Assembly (NCBI RefSeq): GCF_905475395.1
Contig: NC_058338.1
Span: forward strand, 92,737,435 to 92,801,434
DNA: 64,000 bases
Direction: 5' to 3'
Source: Chrysoperla carnea
Taxonomy: Eukaryota > Arthropoda > Insecta > Neuroptera > Chrysopidae
Position 1 is the stretch's first letter. Every line of letters starts with the position of its first letter. The notes beneath the pieces were generated by a model that was not told where the DNA came from, did no database searches, and saw only the letters and a list, made by a program, of their open reading frames with translations. Of this stretch, positions 1-11,637 are shown piece by piece. Made by a program: the position numbers and the translations under genes.

Positions 1-770
1 GCAATAATCTATTGCATTTATTGTTATCGATAAGATATTAATTAAAAAGTATATATGAAATAAAGTAGAATAGTTTTTAATTAACATTTTTTCGTCTTCA
101 ATAATATAATCAAGTATTTTGTATTAAAATCAACAATTCCGTAAAATAAAAAAATTAAAAATCTTGGGATAATATATCATATTTTTTGTGACAATAACTT
201 TATAATTTAAAGGTTAAAATTCTTTTATGTTTTGTGAAAATAATTTTCGAATTTTCTAGGTTGATTAAAAGTTTTGTGAATGTCAAATAATAAAAAAAAC
301 TTTGTTTCTATGACAGAAAATTTTCAACAGAAGTTTGTATCAAGACATCCTCGAAAATTAGAGTAATATCCTCGTGACATAAGTACCTACACTTCAATTA
401 CAATAAAATCCTGACCAATTCAGCAAATTTAATCACAGAGAAGTTACTGAAAACAGGGACTGAGTCTTCTGTTTTGTCTCTAAGTGGCCTTTATTAATTT
501 TTTTCTGTTATATAACATTTGTTATTCTTTAATCGTTGGTACTTGAGCAAATTTTGTTTGAATTTCATTTTTCACAATCAGTTTTCATTTCAGTAATCAT
601 TTTGGCGCTTATTGTTTTGTCATTTCGTTTAAGTCAAGAAGTTTTCAGAAGAGTATACTTACGCTATGTATACTCAAATTTATCAGACCGACAATTTCTT
701 AGAGTAGCCTAAGGAATCTGTTAGTCCGGTAAATTCGGATGAAGTATGCTTTTTTTAAACACGTTTATTT
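1..770. other. AT-rich stretch, no gene seen
   Basis: I see no open frame of meaningful length, no splice-flanked coding similarity and no clear repeat structure here. Confidence 0.5.
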
Positions 771-1260
771 GTTTACTAGCAGATACCCGCTCGCTTTGCT
801 AGGAAATTTCAACTTAAAAAAAAAGACTACCGTGTCATTTTTTTTTTATGAGGAACAATATTTTTTTGAGAATAAAATTTCGGTTAAATATTTTATTCAA
901 AAATGACGAATATCAACTTCGATGCAAATCACCCCCAAAATAATTTTCTACTCCTTTTTAACCCCGTTACTCGATGACTTTCAATAAAATACGAAGCATG
1001 TTTTCCATCAATGAATGTTTATGGAAAATTTGAAGTAGATTGGACCAATGGATCACGTTGCCCTATACAAAATATTTACCCTCTTAGGGGTAGAATTTTG
1101 GAAAACCCTTTCTTATCATTTGCCTACGTAATACAAAGAACACACCCTCCAAGTTTCAGGTCTCAACGATCAGGAGTTTAGGCTGTGCGTTGGTGCATCA
1201 GTCAGTCAATCGTTCATGTACAAAGAATATTATATGTATATATTCGTTGTGTGCGTAGTC
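771..1260 (+). repeat. decayed interspersed repeat (RTE/SINE-type tail style)
   Basis: The segment opens with a 'cccgctcgctttgct' stretch and ends in 'cagtcagtcaatcg' followed by AT-rich sequence. This layout is typical of decayed RTE-associated non-coding repeats in arthropod genomes. No coding frame survives. The class assignment comes from remembered family style, not from an alignment. Confidence 0.35.
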
Positions 1261-2932
1261 ATGGTAGGGATAATAAAATCGATGCCAGCGCTTTAAGTGA
1301 AAAATTTTGGAGATAAAGTGGGCTGTTATGACTAATTTGCAATTCTTTACATGTTAATGATATAGAAACTGTCAAATTAAAATGATTGAAAAACACTAAT
1401 TAATTAAACTTAATGCATTAAAAATTGTGAAAATAAGAAATCAAATTGTACAAATATTATTTTTCAAATGTTAATTATCGTAATTATTTATTTAAATTTG
1501 TGAAACAAGAATATTAAATTTTAAATGTAAGTTTTCAATGCAATCCACACAATTATATATGCATCCATTAATTCTATAATTAAAGTAGTGTATCGTTGTC
1601 ATGGAAACGAAATTCACGCTCGGAGCGAATATATAGAAGATTGATGTTCTTATAACAAGTATATTTCTTGAGTCAATGATCTTAATACTTAATTCAATAA
1701 AATATTTGACTTCTTAAAAATTAAAGTATAGAAAGTAAATTTTTTTGTGAATCCAGACAATATATTTGTTTACTACCATGTTAAGAATATATTTTCTTGT
1801 AGCTAGTACTTTTTCAGTGTATTATTGAGAAAAGGTTTTTTCGAATAGATTGTTCCTTTGTTAAAAAGTTTTAAAATAATAATAAAATTTTTTTATATTA
1901 ACTTAAAGCTAAGAACTCATACTTAAGTTTAGTTCGATCATGAACTATACATAATATTTATATTACTTATTATTGTTGTTCACATTTAATCATGCACACA
2001 ATATTTACATCATGGTCTGTTCGACTAATTTTGATATATAATATGTTACATACATTCGTAAACTAATTATTGACAAATACTTGTCTAGTAATTTTTAATT
2101 AAAGAGAGAATTGAAAAAAAATTAATATTTATAGTTGAATTAATCAGTGATTTGGTTTTTCGGTACCGCACCGGTTAACCAACAACCTATTTGAGAAGAT
2201 GGTTAATCTTTTATTTCTGTTTGTTTTATCTTGCCTCTTAAAGTAATTCAGTTGTATGAATATCCATAAGGTCTTATATTCTAGGATATGGCGCGTAAAA
2301 AAAATCCATGAATCCTAACTTTCTGCCACGTAGTAAATAAGCTTCTGAGTCGGTATGGGGAGGGTAACGGCAAGTCAAAGCATCCATTTTTTATAAATCG
2401 AGAAAAAAGTGGCAGTGACTTTATGGTTGTTTCGGAGGCGGGACGGGTTGAAGTAAACCCCAAATGTCTCCCAGTATCGTGTAATGTTTGTGCGGTCGTT
2501 CTAGAAGTTATTTGGCAAGAGGCAGAAATTTTTTCCGGTTTTACTTTATAATGTTTTACAGCAGTTATAGGGAATTTATCACGATTGATTTTAAATTACC
2601 GTCATACTGCCAGTTTGCGGTGTCTGTCACTATTTTTCCCGGCTTATAAAAAATTGTCGCTTTGACTTACCGTTGTTTTTAGAGTCCAATTTTTCTCCAG
2701 ATTTCTACACCCCCTCTGTCTCGAAAATTGTCGTTCTGCCATACATATGTCCTATGAGAGAAAATGCTCCACATTGACTCCGGAATAGCCCAATTTATTA
2801 GAGCGCTCATGAAAGTCTCTCCAAATAATTAATAATTTTGTTGGCATTCATTTCTACGCTACACATCACAAAAGGGAGGGAGGGTTTTTCCCTCCCCCTT
2901 TTTTTATAATTTCTATATAATAATCAAAATAA
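1261..2932. other. intergenic, no gene seen
   Basis: Mostly AT-rich sequence with a more GC-rich part at 2160-2880. A 60-codon open frame lies on the minus strand at 2281-2463, but it has no recognisable motif and I consider it chance. A SINE-tail-like segment lies at about 1977-2128. Confidence 0.45.
1977..2128 (-). repeat. SINE tail remnant
   Basis: The order of blocks (TTTAATCATG, a 'catcatggtct' block, 'cttgtct', then 'ttaattaaagaga' and 'gaattgaaaaaa') matches the tail half of the tRNA-type SINE at 26121-26345. The tRNA-like head is missing here. Confidence 0.4.
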
Positions 2933-3739
2933 TCAAACCTGGACAAGAGAGTCAAAGTCCATTCTATTTGATTTTACAGCACACAATCCTTTATACTCCA
3001 AATCTGGTTCAGAATCATCTGGACAATTTGTTGTAGCTTTTCCTTTTTTATAAATACGCAATCCATTGATTTTTCCACCTGGTAAATAACTACAGACAAC
3101 AAAAATCATTTTCGATGCATGTGGACCACTAAAATATATAATTTTACCGCATCCAATATACTGTGTTTCAGCCCAAATTAATTGTGGAAAACTTGTTTCA
3201 TAATAATTTGAATATATATTTTTAAAATTGTATTGTTCGCGAAACCATGTGGATACCCAATTCTCCATACGATTACTAAATGGTACATTGGCTTCATTTG
3301 TACCAATTTTAGCACCATGTAAATCTAGACAAACATTTAATTTATATTTTTGTGGACATGCATTTACATAGCATTGTGTTACGTCCGCCAATTCTTGATG
3401 CCATACTAGTTTGCGCATGTTTGATGAAGCCGGTAATGCAGGTTTCTTTAAACCCAAAGCGATTTGATTACGTAGATCGTTATGTAAATGTAAGATTTGA
3501 TCTTTTTCATTTTTATCGAAACCTAAACTGTTTTTTATATAGTTTGAGCATCGGTCAGCGATAATACCACAATTATTTTCACGTAAACACATTATATGTT
3601 TACGTTCTGTAATTCCTCCACCGGGATCAATACATCGATAATTGCAATTGTCGTCCCCGTCGTAGCCATTGACTTTGTAAATCAATATAATTAATGTTAT
3701 ATATAGTTTAAGAAACCAAAATTTTTTTTCTATTAACAT
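2933..3739 (-). CDS. secreted CAP/antigen-5-like (venom allergen 5-like) protein
   Basis: Intact 268-residue single-exon frame. Residues 1 to about 25 form a hydrophobic signal peptide (lysine-containing start, then LYITLIILI) ending near VNG. A Cys-rich linker (Cys 32, 36, 51, 57, 64) precedes the CAP domain. Visible CAP motifs are HNDLRN at 86-91, MRKLVWHQELA at 108-118, a WFREQYNF block near 165-172, FPQLIWAE plus YIGCG at 184-198, and VVCSYLPGG at 214-222. The length fits insect antigen-5-like proteins (roughly 200-280 residues). The His that usually precedes the F/Y-x-Q-L/M-x-W block is Ser183 here, so the classic CAP His/Glu pocket may be altered. CAP proteins are secreted; insect members occur in saliva, venom, gut and haemolymph, but nothing here shows which tissue applies. 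The start is the first Met and sits directly before the signal peptide. No intron is needed. The neighbouring DNA is repeat-rich, with no linked gene within 25 kb. Confidence 0.88.
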   Translation of the reverse strand: MLIEKKFWFLKLYITLIILIYKVNGYDGDDNCNYRCIDPGGGITERKHIMCLRENNCGIIADRCSNYIKNSLGFDKNEKDQILHLHNDLRNQIALGLKKPALPASSNMRKLVWHQELADVTQCYVNACPQKYKLNVCLDLHGAKIGTNEANVPFSNRMENWVSTWFREQYNFKNIYSNYYETSFPQLIWAETQYIGCGKIIYFSGPHASKMIFVVCSYLPGGKINGLRIYKKGKATTNCPDDSEPDLEYKGLCAVKSNRMDFDSLVQV

Positions 3740-4070
3740 TTTTTTAATTTACATTTAAGTATATACATTGTTTCGTCCAAATTCTTTGAAAATCCAAAAA
3801 TATAAATATACTGTCAAAAGTTTTTTTGTATGTGTGCCAATGGTGTCTTTAATTTTTTTTTTTTTTTTGATAAACGGTGATCTATTACTGTGGTAACGAC
3901 ATTAATTTATTCGTGGAATGGGTAAACGATAAACCAAAATTAAAGATGTATGAGCATGGCCACAATGTTTGATTTATGAAGGCTCAACATTTTTTTATAG
4001 GTAGGTATAATTTTACTCAAAGAATATGTGGTTAAAATTTAAGTTTGTTCATCCATGCAAATTTTTAATA
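3740..4070. other. upstream flank of the CAP gene
   Basis: AT-rich sequence with a long T run near 3849-3868. The promoter of the minus-strand CAP gene should lie here, but I cannot point to a convincing core element. Confidence 0.4.
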
Positions 4071-4645
4071 AAACAAGTAAAAACAAACAATTGACTGAGT
4101 TAATTGTTGAAATACCATGTATAGACAGTGTTGATTACTCAGTCACATTACACATACATGTCACACATATAAAACTGATATTCCCATATAATATATACTA
4201 TCTAATTTGCGCATAATTTGTGCTCTCACAGGTAAACAGTGATGTTTACGAAAAAATGTTTCAAACAAAAGTTGTTTATTTTTTTGTAAGGAAAATTTTT
4301 ACATTTAAACTTTTCTATATCTAACGGTTTACAAGATGGGTCCTACGGACCCAAGCCCCAATTGACTTATGTTGCTCATTTACGAACTCGACCTCACTTT
4401 TTACGTCCTTATAAAAATTTCAACTTGAGCTATCTTTTTGTTTTTGAGTAATCGAGATGACAGACGTACAGACAAACGACAGACATACAGACAGACAGAC
4501 AACCGGAAATGGACTAATTAGGTGATTTTATGAACAACAATACCAAAATTTTGTTCATAGTATCAATATTTTTAAGCGTTACAAACTTGGGACTAAACTT
4601 ATTATACCTTGGTATACTAAGATAAATTTATATACATGGTATACA
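4071..4645 (+). repeat. family A repeat, copy 1
   Basis: Starts with ACAAGTAAAAACAAACAATT and ends at a TATACATGGTATA block. The core carries a GTAAACAGTGATGTTTAC near-palindrome and a GGGTCC-TAC-GGACCC hairpin, then a GACAGAC-rich stretch and CGGAAATGGACTAATTAGG. The same block order recurs at eight other places in the window. No coding capacity is seen. Confidence 0.8.
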
Positions 4646-4815
4646 AATCATTGACCAGTAAAATTAAAAAAATTCCCGACAAATTTTTCGGGTACGGTAA
4701 ACTGAAACATATATCTCTCCACAATTACTCTCCACAGGGCAACACTCTCCATTAAATTACCTTTTTCCTTAGAGCCGTTCCCAAACTTAATCTGTTTTGA
4801 AGATCATTGCCTATT

Positions 4816-5110
4816 TTTAACCCCCGAACCAAAAAAAAGGGGGTTATAAGTTTGACCGTTATTTGTGTGTGTCTGTCTGTGGCATCGTAACACCTAAACG
4901 GATGAACCGATTTTTATTTTTGTTGTTTCGTTTGAAAGATCATTTAATGGAGAGTGTCATTTTTGTGCTAGTTTAGTTAAGGTTTCGGGTACGAAACCTT
5001 AAACTCACACTTGAAACATAGCTAAGAATACTCTCCATTAAATGACCTTTCAAACGAAACATCAAAAATCAAATGAGATTCATCCGTTTCTTATGAGGGT
5101 TACATGAACT
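4816..5110. repeat. foldback repeat (family B)
   Basis: A GGGGGTTATAAGTTTGACCG start and a GTGTGTCTGTCTGTGGCATCG block lead into AACGGATGAACC. The second half is the inverted counterpart: TTCGTTTGAAAG..CATTTAATGGAGAGTGT reads back as ACTCTCCATTAAATG..CTTTCAAACGAA, and AACGGATGAA returns as TTCATCCGTTT. A related piece lies at 48431-48740. Confidence 0.7.
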
Positions 5111-5399
5111 ATTTTGAACTTAATAATGAGTCTTTTTTAATTGTTCCATGTATTTCTTACATAGCCGAGCTCTTACAACATCGGCTTTTTATTCGGAAGA
5201 TAGCTGGTTCAGAGGATAGCTAACATAATTTTTCAAAATGACATTATAAAGTTTTTAATTCGTGTAACTCTCAATAGTGTCGCTAGCGTACAGTTATTTC
5301 CAATAATTTAATTCACATTGCACTGTCTTTAAGGGTTTGTCTATATTTATACAATATTTTATCCTTTTTGTAACTTCCACAAGTACTGTTATAATTATA

Positions 5400-5950
5400 T
5401 TATACCATGTATATATGAAATACACATAGTATATTAAGTTTAATCTCAAGTTTGCAACGCTTAAAAATATTGATGCTACGAAAAAATTTTTGGTATAGGT
5501 GTTCATAAAATCACCTAATTAGCCCATTTCCGTTTGTCTGTCTGTGCGTCTGTCCGTCTGTCATCACGATATCTTAAAAACGAAAAGAGATATCAACCTG
5601 AAGCGTGCTGAGGACGTAAAAAGTGAGGTCAAGTTGGTAAATGAGCAACATAGGTCACTTGGGTCTTGGGTCCGTAGGACCCATCTTGTAAATGGCCAGA
5701 TATAGAACAAAAGTTTAAATGTAAAAAATGTTCCTTATAAAAAAATAAACAACTTTTGTTTCAAACATTTTTTCGTAAACATTACTGTTTACCTGTGGGA
5801 GCGCAAATTGTATAGTATGTATGTTATGGCTACATCAGTTATATATGTATAACTATATATGTATGTGTAATGTGACAGAGTAATCAACACTGTCTATACA
5901 TGGTATTTCAACAATTAACTCAGTCAATTGTTTGTTTTCACTTGTTTTTA
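5400..5950 (-). repeat. family A repeat, copy 2
   Basis: Reverse-orientation copy: TATACCATGTATATATGAAA at its left edge, GGGTCCGTAGGACCC in the core, and the AATTAACTCAGTCAATTG end with TTTTCACTTGTTTTT at its right edge. It lies about 750 bp from copy 1 in opposite orientation, so the two could pair. Confidence 0.78.
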
Positions 5951-6560
5951 TACAATATTTCATCGATAATAATCTTACCTATACGCCTTTTATTATATAA
6001 TTGTTGTCGATTTTTAGCTCGACGGCCTGAAGTCATTTCTACAATTTTCATCATACAGCATAAAACAACAACCAACATTTCCAACTAACATAAAACTGTT
6101 CATTTAATTATTGTCTACATTTACTGTTAACACATAAAACATAAAAAACAACGATTTACGTAGAACAGATATCGCGTAGACAGTTTAAAAATAGTTCATT
6201 AAAAAAATAAGTGTAAAGAGCCAAAATTTTTAAATAAATTTCATCAAAGTAATATAAAAACTAAGCTTGGTCGAATGAAAAATTTGAGATATTTATTGAA
6301 AAAAATAAGTAAACTGAGAATCCCTCAGGCCAACCACGTTAAGTTCGAATTACTGAAAGTTTGGCATTGTATTCTAGATTAACAATACTTATTTATCAAA
6401 TTAAACCAGCATGCGATTGATTGGATCAAAAATTCGTCAAACTAAACAATACAATATTGTGATGCATCTAACAAATCCTTTTCAAGAGATTTTCTTTGAT
6501 TTCCCCATACTAGAGGGTTTGGGATATTATAGTTGTGGTAATAACTTTCATCTGTATAGG
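5951..6560. other. no gene seen
   Basis: AT-rich sequence with short chance frames only. Confidence 0.45.
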
Positions 6561-6566
6561 TACTAC

Positions 6567-6805
6567 CCTGGTAGAAAAAATATTTGAAGAAATAATAAGT
6601 CTTAATAAGAAGAAGTCTCAGAAACTCTAAAAAAGTCTTAGGAACTCTGAATAATGACTTAATAAGTCTGTATAACTCTGAATTAGACAGACCAAAACGT
6701 TGATAAATTCAGAGTTATTTAGAGTTCCGATAACTTTTTCAGAGTTCTTAAGACTTTTTCAGAATTTCTAAGACTTATTAAGACTGATTTTTAAATATTG
6801 TTTCC
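6567..6805. repeat. short foldback element
   Basis: The left part (CTGGTAGAAAAAATATTTG, then AATAAGTCTTAATAAG and AACTCTGAAT) is mirrored by the right part (ATTCAGAGTT, CTTATTAAGACT, AAATATTGTTTCCAGCAG). The arms are about 100 bp and imperfect. A more decayed relative may lie at 57536-57740. Confidence 0.6.
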
Positions 6806-7026
6806 AGCAGATTTAATTTTTAATGAAAAAACATTTTTGACATACTTTGAAGTAAATTTGTGATACTTAAACGGCCAAGCTGTTATAGCATAGGATTGAC
6901 TCTTCGGGCTAAAGCAATTAAGAGTTTAGCGATAAGAAATCTGTTTTGGGTTCTAAAATTATAAAATTAAAATTAAAGAGTATTTCTTATATAGAAGAGT
7001 GCAAGGCGAAGAATGTATCGATTAGT

Positions 7027-7215
7027 ACTAGGGTTGCCATCTCTCCAGATTTGATCGGGAGACTTCCAAAATTGTGTAGTCTCCCGATATCAATGTAAAT
7101 TTTCCAGAGTTCAGTAAAAAAAAGATGTGTTTTGGTTATTTGTATAATTTGGTGGTATAATTAGATTAATTTCACTATCTTCCGACTTTCCGGAACTTTT
7201 ATGTGGCAACCCAAA
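7027..7215. mobile_element. small MITE-like element with GGGTTGCCA termini
   Basis: Begins AGGGTTGCCATCTCTCC and ends with ATGTGGCAACCC, giving short terminal inverted repeats around about 185 bp of non-coding sequence. No clear target duplication is seen, so the boundaries are approximate. Confidence 0.45.
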
Positions 7216-8432
7216 TCAGTACAGGGAAAATAAGGAAAAAGGTTTCAGCTTGTAATTAGCAAAACTACTGACATCTCTTGGTTTTTCGAAATGATTTTTA
7301 CATCTAAAATAAACTTTGCGATTTACATAAAAGCGGCATTAAATTTATTGCAAAAGGATGCTGACAGTAAATTCTAAATAGTAATGAGTCTGGAGCAGCG
7401 CAAGATTTGAGGAGGAGTGTATGGTTGTTTACAATTTCCTTCCCTCCTCCTTTGTGTACTATCAAAAACCTATCCAACCGGTTCTATGTGTTCTGCCGCT
7501 CTTGTGGCAAAAGTGCATGCAAATCATGAATTGCCGAGGTGACCACTTTTTGTCGAGGATAACACTGATAGAAAAGATAACTAATTCCAAGAAGATGGAT
7601 TTTAAAATTATTTAAGCGTTTTTAACAGCATTATCCTGAAGAGATGTGAGATTGATGTATTCTGGAAGCTGAAGAAGACAAAAACATTATGCCTACATTG
7701 TGTTTTGCAAAAATTTGCGCCTTAAGCCTTGTTCCTTTCACCAAGAACAGCGTAAAACTGATGAGTGATAATTAATTGCATGTAAACACTGACGATATTT
7801 ACAAAGCACAAGCAAAAATTGGTTATACACTTTATGGGTAAATATAGTCTTTGGAAAAACTCGGGCGTAGTTAGTTTTAATGAACTATTTTTAAAGCAAA
7901 ACGAAACAGTTTTTTCATTTCAGAAAAATAAACACATATCAATTATAAAAACAAATTAAGAATATAAAAAAAACTAAATACACAATGTCATTTCAATAAA
8001 CAGCAATAACCACGCCATTTTATAAAATTCAATTCAAAATGTCCGCCACACTGCCGCCACAAATGTATACAAAAACAACACACAGTTTATTTATAACAAT
8101 CAGTCTCTTTTATGTATTGTTCACATTATTCTCATTTAAAAGTAAACACATTGTAAACAACACTTAATATTATCAATTTGATTAATTGTTAATCATGATT
8201 TTTAATTGATTTTTAACAAATTAATCGATTTTTTTAACGAAAAAAACTACTATACTTTAATGTAAATATGAACTGAACAAAGGCATTAACGCGACTATCC
8301 TGTGGGCACATTGATGAGGGAATTAAATTGTGCACACGACACTACACATCTCTTCTAAAATGTTAACTTTTAAATTAACTGATTCAATGCGTCGTATTAG
8401 ATCTCGGAATCTTATGAATCATATTTAAGATA
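7216..8432. other. no convincing gene
   Basis: A 64-codon frame at 7421-7615 shows no motif I recognise and is probably chance or an old transposon relic. The rest is AT-rich. Confidence 0.4.
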
Positions 8433-9022
8433 AAACAAGTGAAAACAAACAATTGACTGAGTTAATTGTTGAAATACCATGTATAGACAGTGTTGATTAC
8501 GCATTCGTTTGTTTTTTTACGTCATGTAAGAAATTAAACATAAACAAACAAACACGTACATAATATATGTAACGAATAAATTTAAAATATAAACAATAGG
8601 TAATGTTTCTAAGCTAATTTGCGCCCTCACGGGTTAACAGTGATGTTTAAGAAAAAATGTTTTAAATAAAAGTTGTTAATTATTTTATAATGAATATTTT
8701 TCACATATAAGTTTTTGTTCTATCTTTACAAGATGAGTCCTACAAACCCAAGACCTTAACCTATCTTGCTCATTTACGAACTCGACCTCATTTTTTACGT
8801 TTTGAGCACGCTATAAAAATTTGAGCTTGATAAATCTTTTCGCTTTGAGTTACCGTGTTATCAGATGTACAGGTAGACAGACAACGGAAAATGGACTAAT
8901 TAGGTGATTTTATGAATACCTTTACCAAAATTTTGTTCGTAGCATCAATATTTTTAATCGTTACAAACTTGGGACTAAATTTAGTATAGCTTGATATATT
9001 TCGTATATACATGGTATAAAAA
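8433..9022 (+). repeat. family A repeat, copy 3
   Basis: Same block order as the other A copies, with an extra internal stretch near 8500-8560 (CATTCGTTTGTTTTTTTACG) that copy 6 shares. This suggests at least two subfamilies. It ends in ATATACATGGTATAAAAA. Confidence 0.78.
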
Positions 9023-10659
9023 TGTGTTTAAATGTAGGGGAAGGTGGTCTATAATGACCACAAAAGAAAAAAGGTAATTTATAGCCAAACTATTCGACAT
9101 ATGTACAACGTCGAAATACTTTTTGGTTTCTTTATTCAAGTGTTACAATTGTATTAATACTGGCATGTCAATTTCTTTTGACCTGTACAAATTTTTAGAA
9201 CTATTCAATATTTCTTAAAAGGAATCGTTTTGAACAATCTTGTAAGAATGGTGGGTAAAATAATCCCATTGAATTTTTTTACGAAACAGTTAAAACACAT
9301 AAAATAATAATTGTTCTTTTACATCATACAACGATTAGTATGAAAACAAAAATCACTGGTAAAATCATCTAAATTATCACATTCAAGACCCGTCACATGA
9401 TGGGAAATCATCCTATCTATTATAATTTTATACACAAAATAGGGATCAATTTAACGTATATAAATGGGATCATTTTACTCGTAGCGAAATATTCGAATAT
9501 CGTAAAAAAAATTGACCTTAAATTTTATTATGCGCTTATCAAAATGTGTTATAATATTATTAAAAGTCAACAGAAGCCAAGAGTAAAACAAACAACCGAC
9601 AAAAAATAACACAAAAAAATATATTTTACGTTGAAATTTGCCTTACCATAGATCACAGTAAAATTAGTAGTCGGAATAATAACTTGATGTCTGGTTTTCA
9701 GAGCAAATCTCGCGGCTCGTGTTCCACCATAAGATTGAACACATCACTATAAGATTTAAAAGTAATTTGGTAGGTTTGCCAAAGACTGCAAGGCTCCTGA
9801 GTAGGTTCTAATACTTTAAATTTACAATCAGCCACTTTTGTAAGTCAATTCTGAAAGGTATAAATAAAAATATGCCTGGCTATAAATAGTATTTAAGAGT
9901 TAAATTAGACATTTTAAAAGTTAACGGATTTCATAAACTGTATCAACGACATATATTCTAACGTGAATCAGAAAATCGATTGTAAAACCACAGCTTCCTG
10001 TCTAACAATAAATAAAACTCTATACTGACACTGACTGAAATTAATTAATAAAATCAAAGCGATTATGTAAAGGTACTTATATTTTACTAGCACAGTACAA
10101 TTCTTGTTATAAAAAAATGCAATATTTAAAAAATTAAGGAGCTATATCCAGTTAGAATTTTCAAAGAAGCGATTTTTTATAATTTCTGGAATGTTCATAT
10201 ATTTAAGTATGTACTCTGATAATTGCAAGTTGATCGAGAAATATTCACGAAGATAAACTCACCAAAAAATTTTAACTGAATGTATACGTTTTTTGAAACT
10301 TTAAACGCGTTTTTCTCGAAACAGCGTTTTCAAAATCGATGAGACATTTCAATATTTTCTTTCTTTTCTTCTTAGATATTTTCTCCAGATATTAATCGAA
10401 GGAATAAGATTTTTGAAAATTATTTCGATATCACTTTGAAATTGGAAATTTTTCGAATAATTTTGAAATTTTTGTTTGGAAGCCGCTATTTTGTCAAAAA
10501 TTATAATTTTGACTATTACTTCGATTAATACCTGTATTTTCCAATCGACTAAATAAATCTTCTGGATTTTTTCATTTTAGATAACCAAATCAGAGACATG
10601 AGGCTCACCGCCGGACACTTTTTTTTGGAGACCCTCCAAGAGATTGCCTACAGGAGCAG
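9023..10659. other. no gene seen
   Basis: AT-rich. The piece at 9035-9260 ('ggtctataatgacc' to 'aaaataatccc') resembles the block at 31869-32251 and may be an old repeat. A 70-codon frame at 9397-9609 has no recognisable motif. Confidence 0.4.
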
Positions 10660-11637
10660 TAGGGGAGCGGAGGCTAATACCGTACAGCGGCTAATTCCGT
10701 ACATCACTGTTTATCCTGAAGGAATTGAGCTGCGTGCGTTTGCTTGGTGTCAATCATTAGCGCAGTAGTGTTAGTGTAGCCTCTTAAGTTACTGTGCTAT
10801 TAAGGGTAATAATTTTGGTATAAATAGATGTTATGTGATTTGGCGCTCGTTTTTACAACTTTTAAACATCAAAAAATAAGTGTAAGTACCTATTTTTATT
10901 AAATTTTGTAATGAAATTATTATATTTCGGACTATTAATATCTTTATAATAAGATTTTGATCAAAGAATCCCTTTATTGAATTTTTTTTTAGGTAAATAC
11001 TCATTCTTGAAATTTGAATTCGGTTTCGGGAATTTCCGTACACTGTACGGTATTACCCGAAATGAAGCATTGCATGAAATTATTTCTCCAGAAGCAGCAG
11101 AAAATGCAGAATCAGAGATATCACATGAACTTATTTCACCAATAGAAGCAGTAAATTTAGAATCAGAAATATGAGGAGTCATGAATTGTGTGTAATATGT
11201 AATGAATTTGGTAAGGATATAGAATTATGGTACAGATGTGTGTCATGTGACAAATGGGCACATGCTTTGTGTAGTGGCGCAAATTCTGCGGACGATTATA
11301 TCTGTGTATTTTGTGAATAAATAAAAGATTACCCACAGTTAATTAAAATTATTTTTTTTTATTTGAGAAAAAATACCTTTTTTCAGGCTTTTTAGGTTCT
11401 TAAAATTATGTACGGAATTAGACGCAAGTCTCGGGTAATTCCGTACAAATAACTTTATAGAATAATTTGATTTTGACACTGTCATATTGGACACTGTCAA
11501 TTATGGATTATTTATATAAAACTAGACTAAATTTATGATAGCTTGATACATAAAGCATTCTATTCTATTAAGTAGGTTCGAAGAAATACACGTTTAAAGT
11601 TAGGTGTACGGTATTACCCTCCGCTCCCCTACTATAT
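10660..11637. mobile_element. pogo-like DNA transposon, non-autonomous
   Basis: Terminal inverted repeats are visible: AGTAGGGGAGCGGAGG followed by TAATACCGTACA at the left, and the complement (TGTACGGTATTA then CCTCCGCTCCCCTACT) at the right. The element is about 980 bp, too short for a full transposase. It carries the PHD-finger remnant described separately. The flanks are GC at the left and TA at the right, so a TA duplication is not intact. Confidence 0.75.
10977..11320 (+). pseudogene. transposase C-terminal remnant with PHD-like zinc finger
   Basis: The frame from 10977 (acidic, Glu-rich, 65 codons) stops at 11172-11174. A different frame, 11177-11320, then encodes a compact Cys/His cluster: CVICNEF, WYRCVSCDKWAHALC and YICVFC, ending in a stop. 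The C-x2-C...C-x2-C...H-x3-C...C-x2-C spacing fits the PHD-like finger often found at the C-terminus of insect pogo/Tigger-type transposases. The catalytic DDE domain is absent. The two parts are out of frame, so this is a relic unless an intron joins them. Confidence 0.6.

Noticed and set aside
2281-2463. 60-codon frame on the minus strand
   Set aside because: No signal peptide, domain or partner exon; length is within chance for this base composition.
3352-3564. 70-codon plus-strand frame
   Set aside because: Antisense shadow of the CAP gene.
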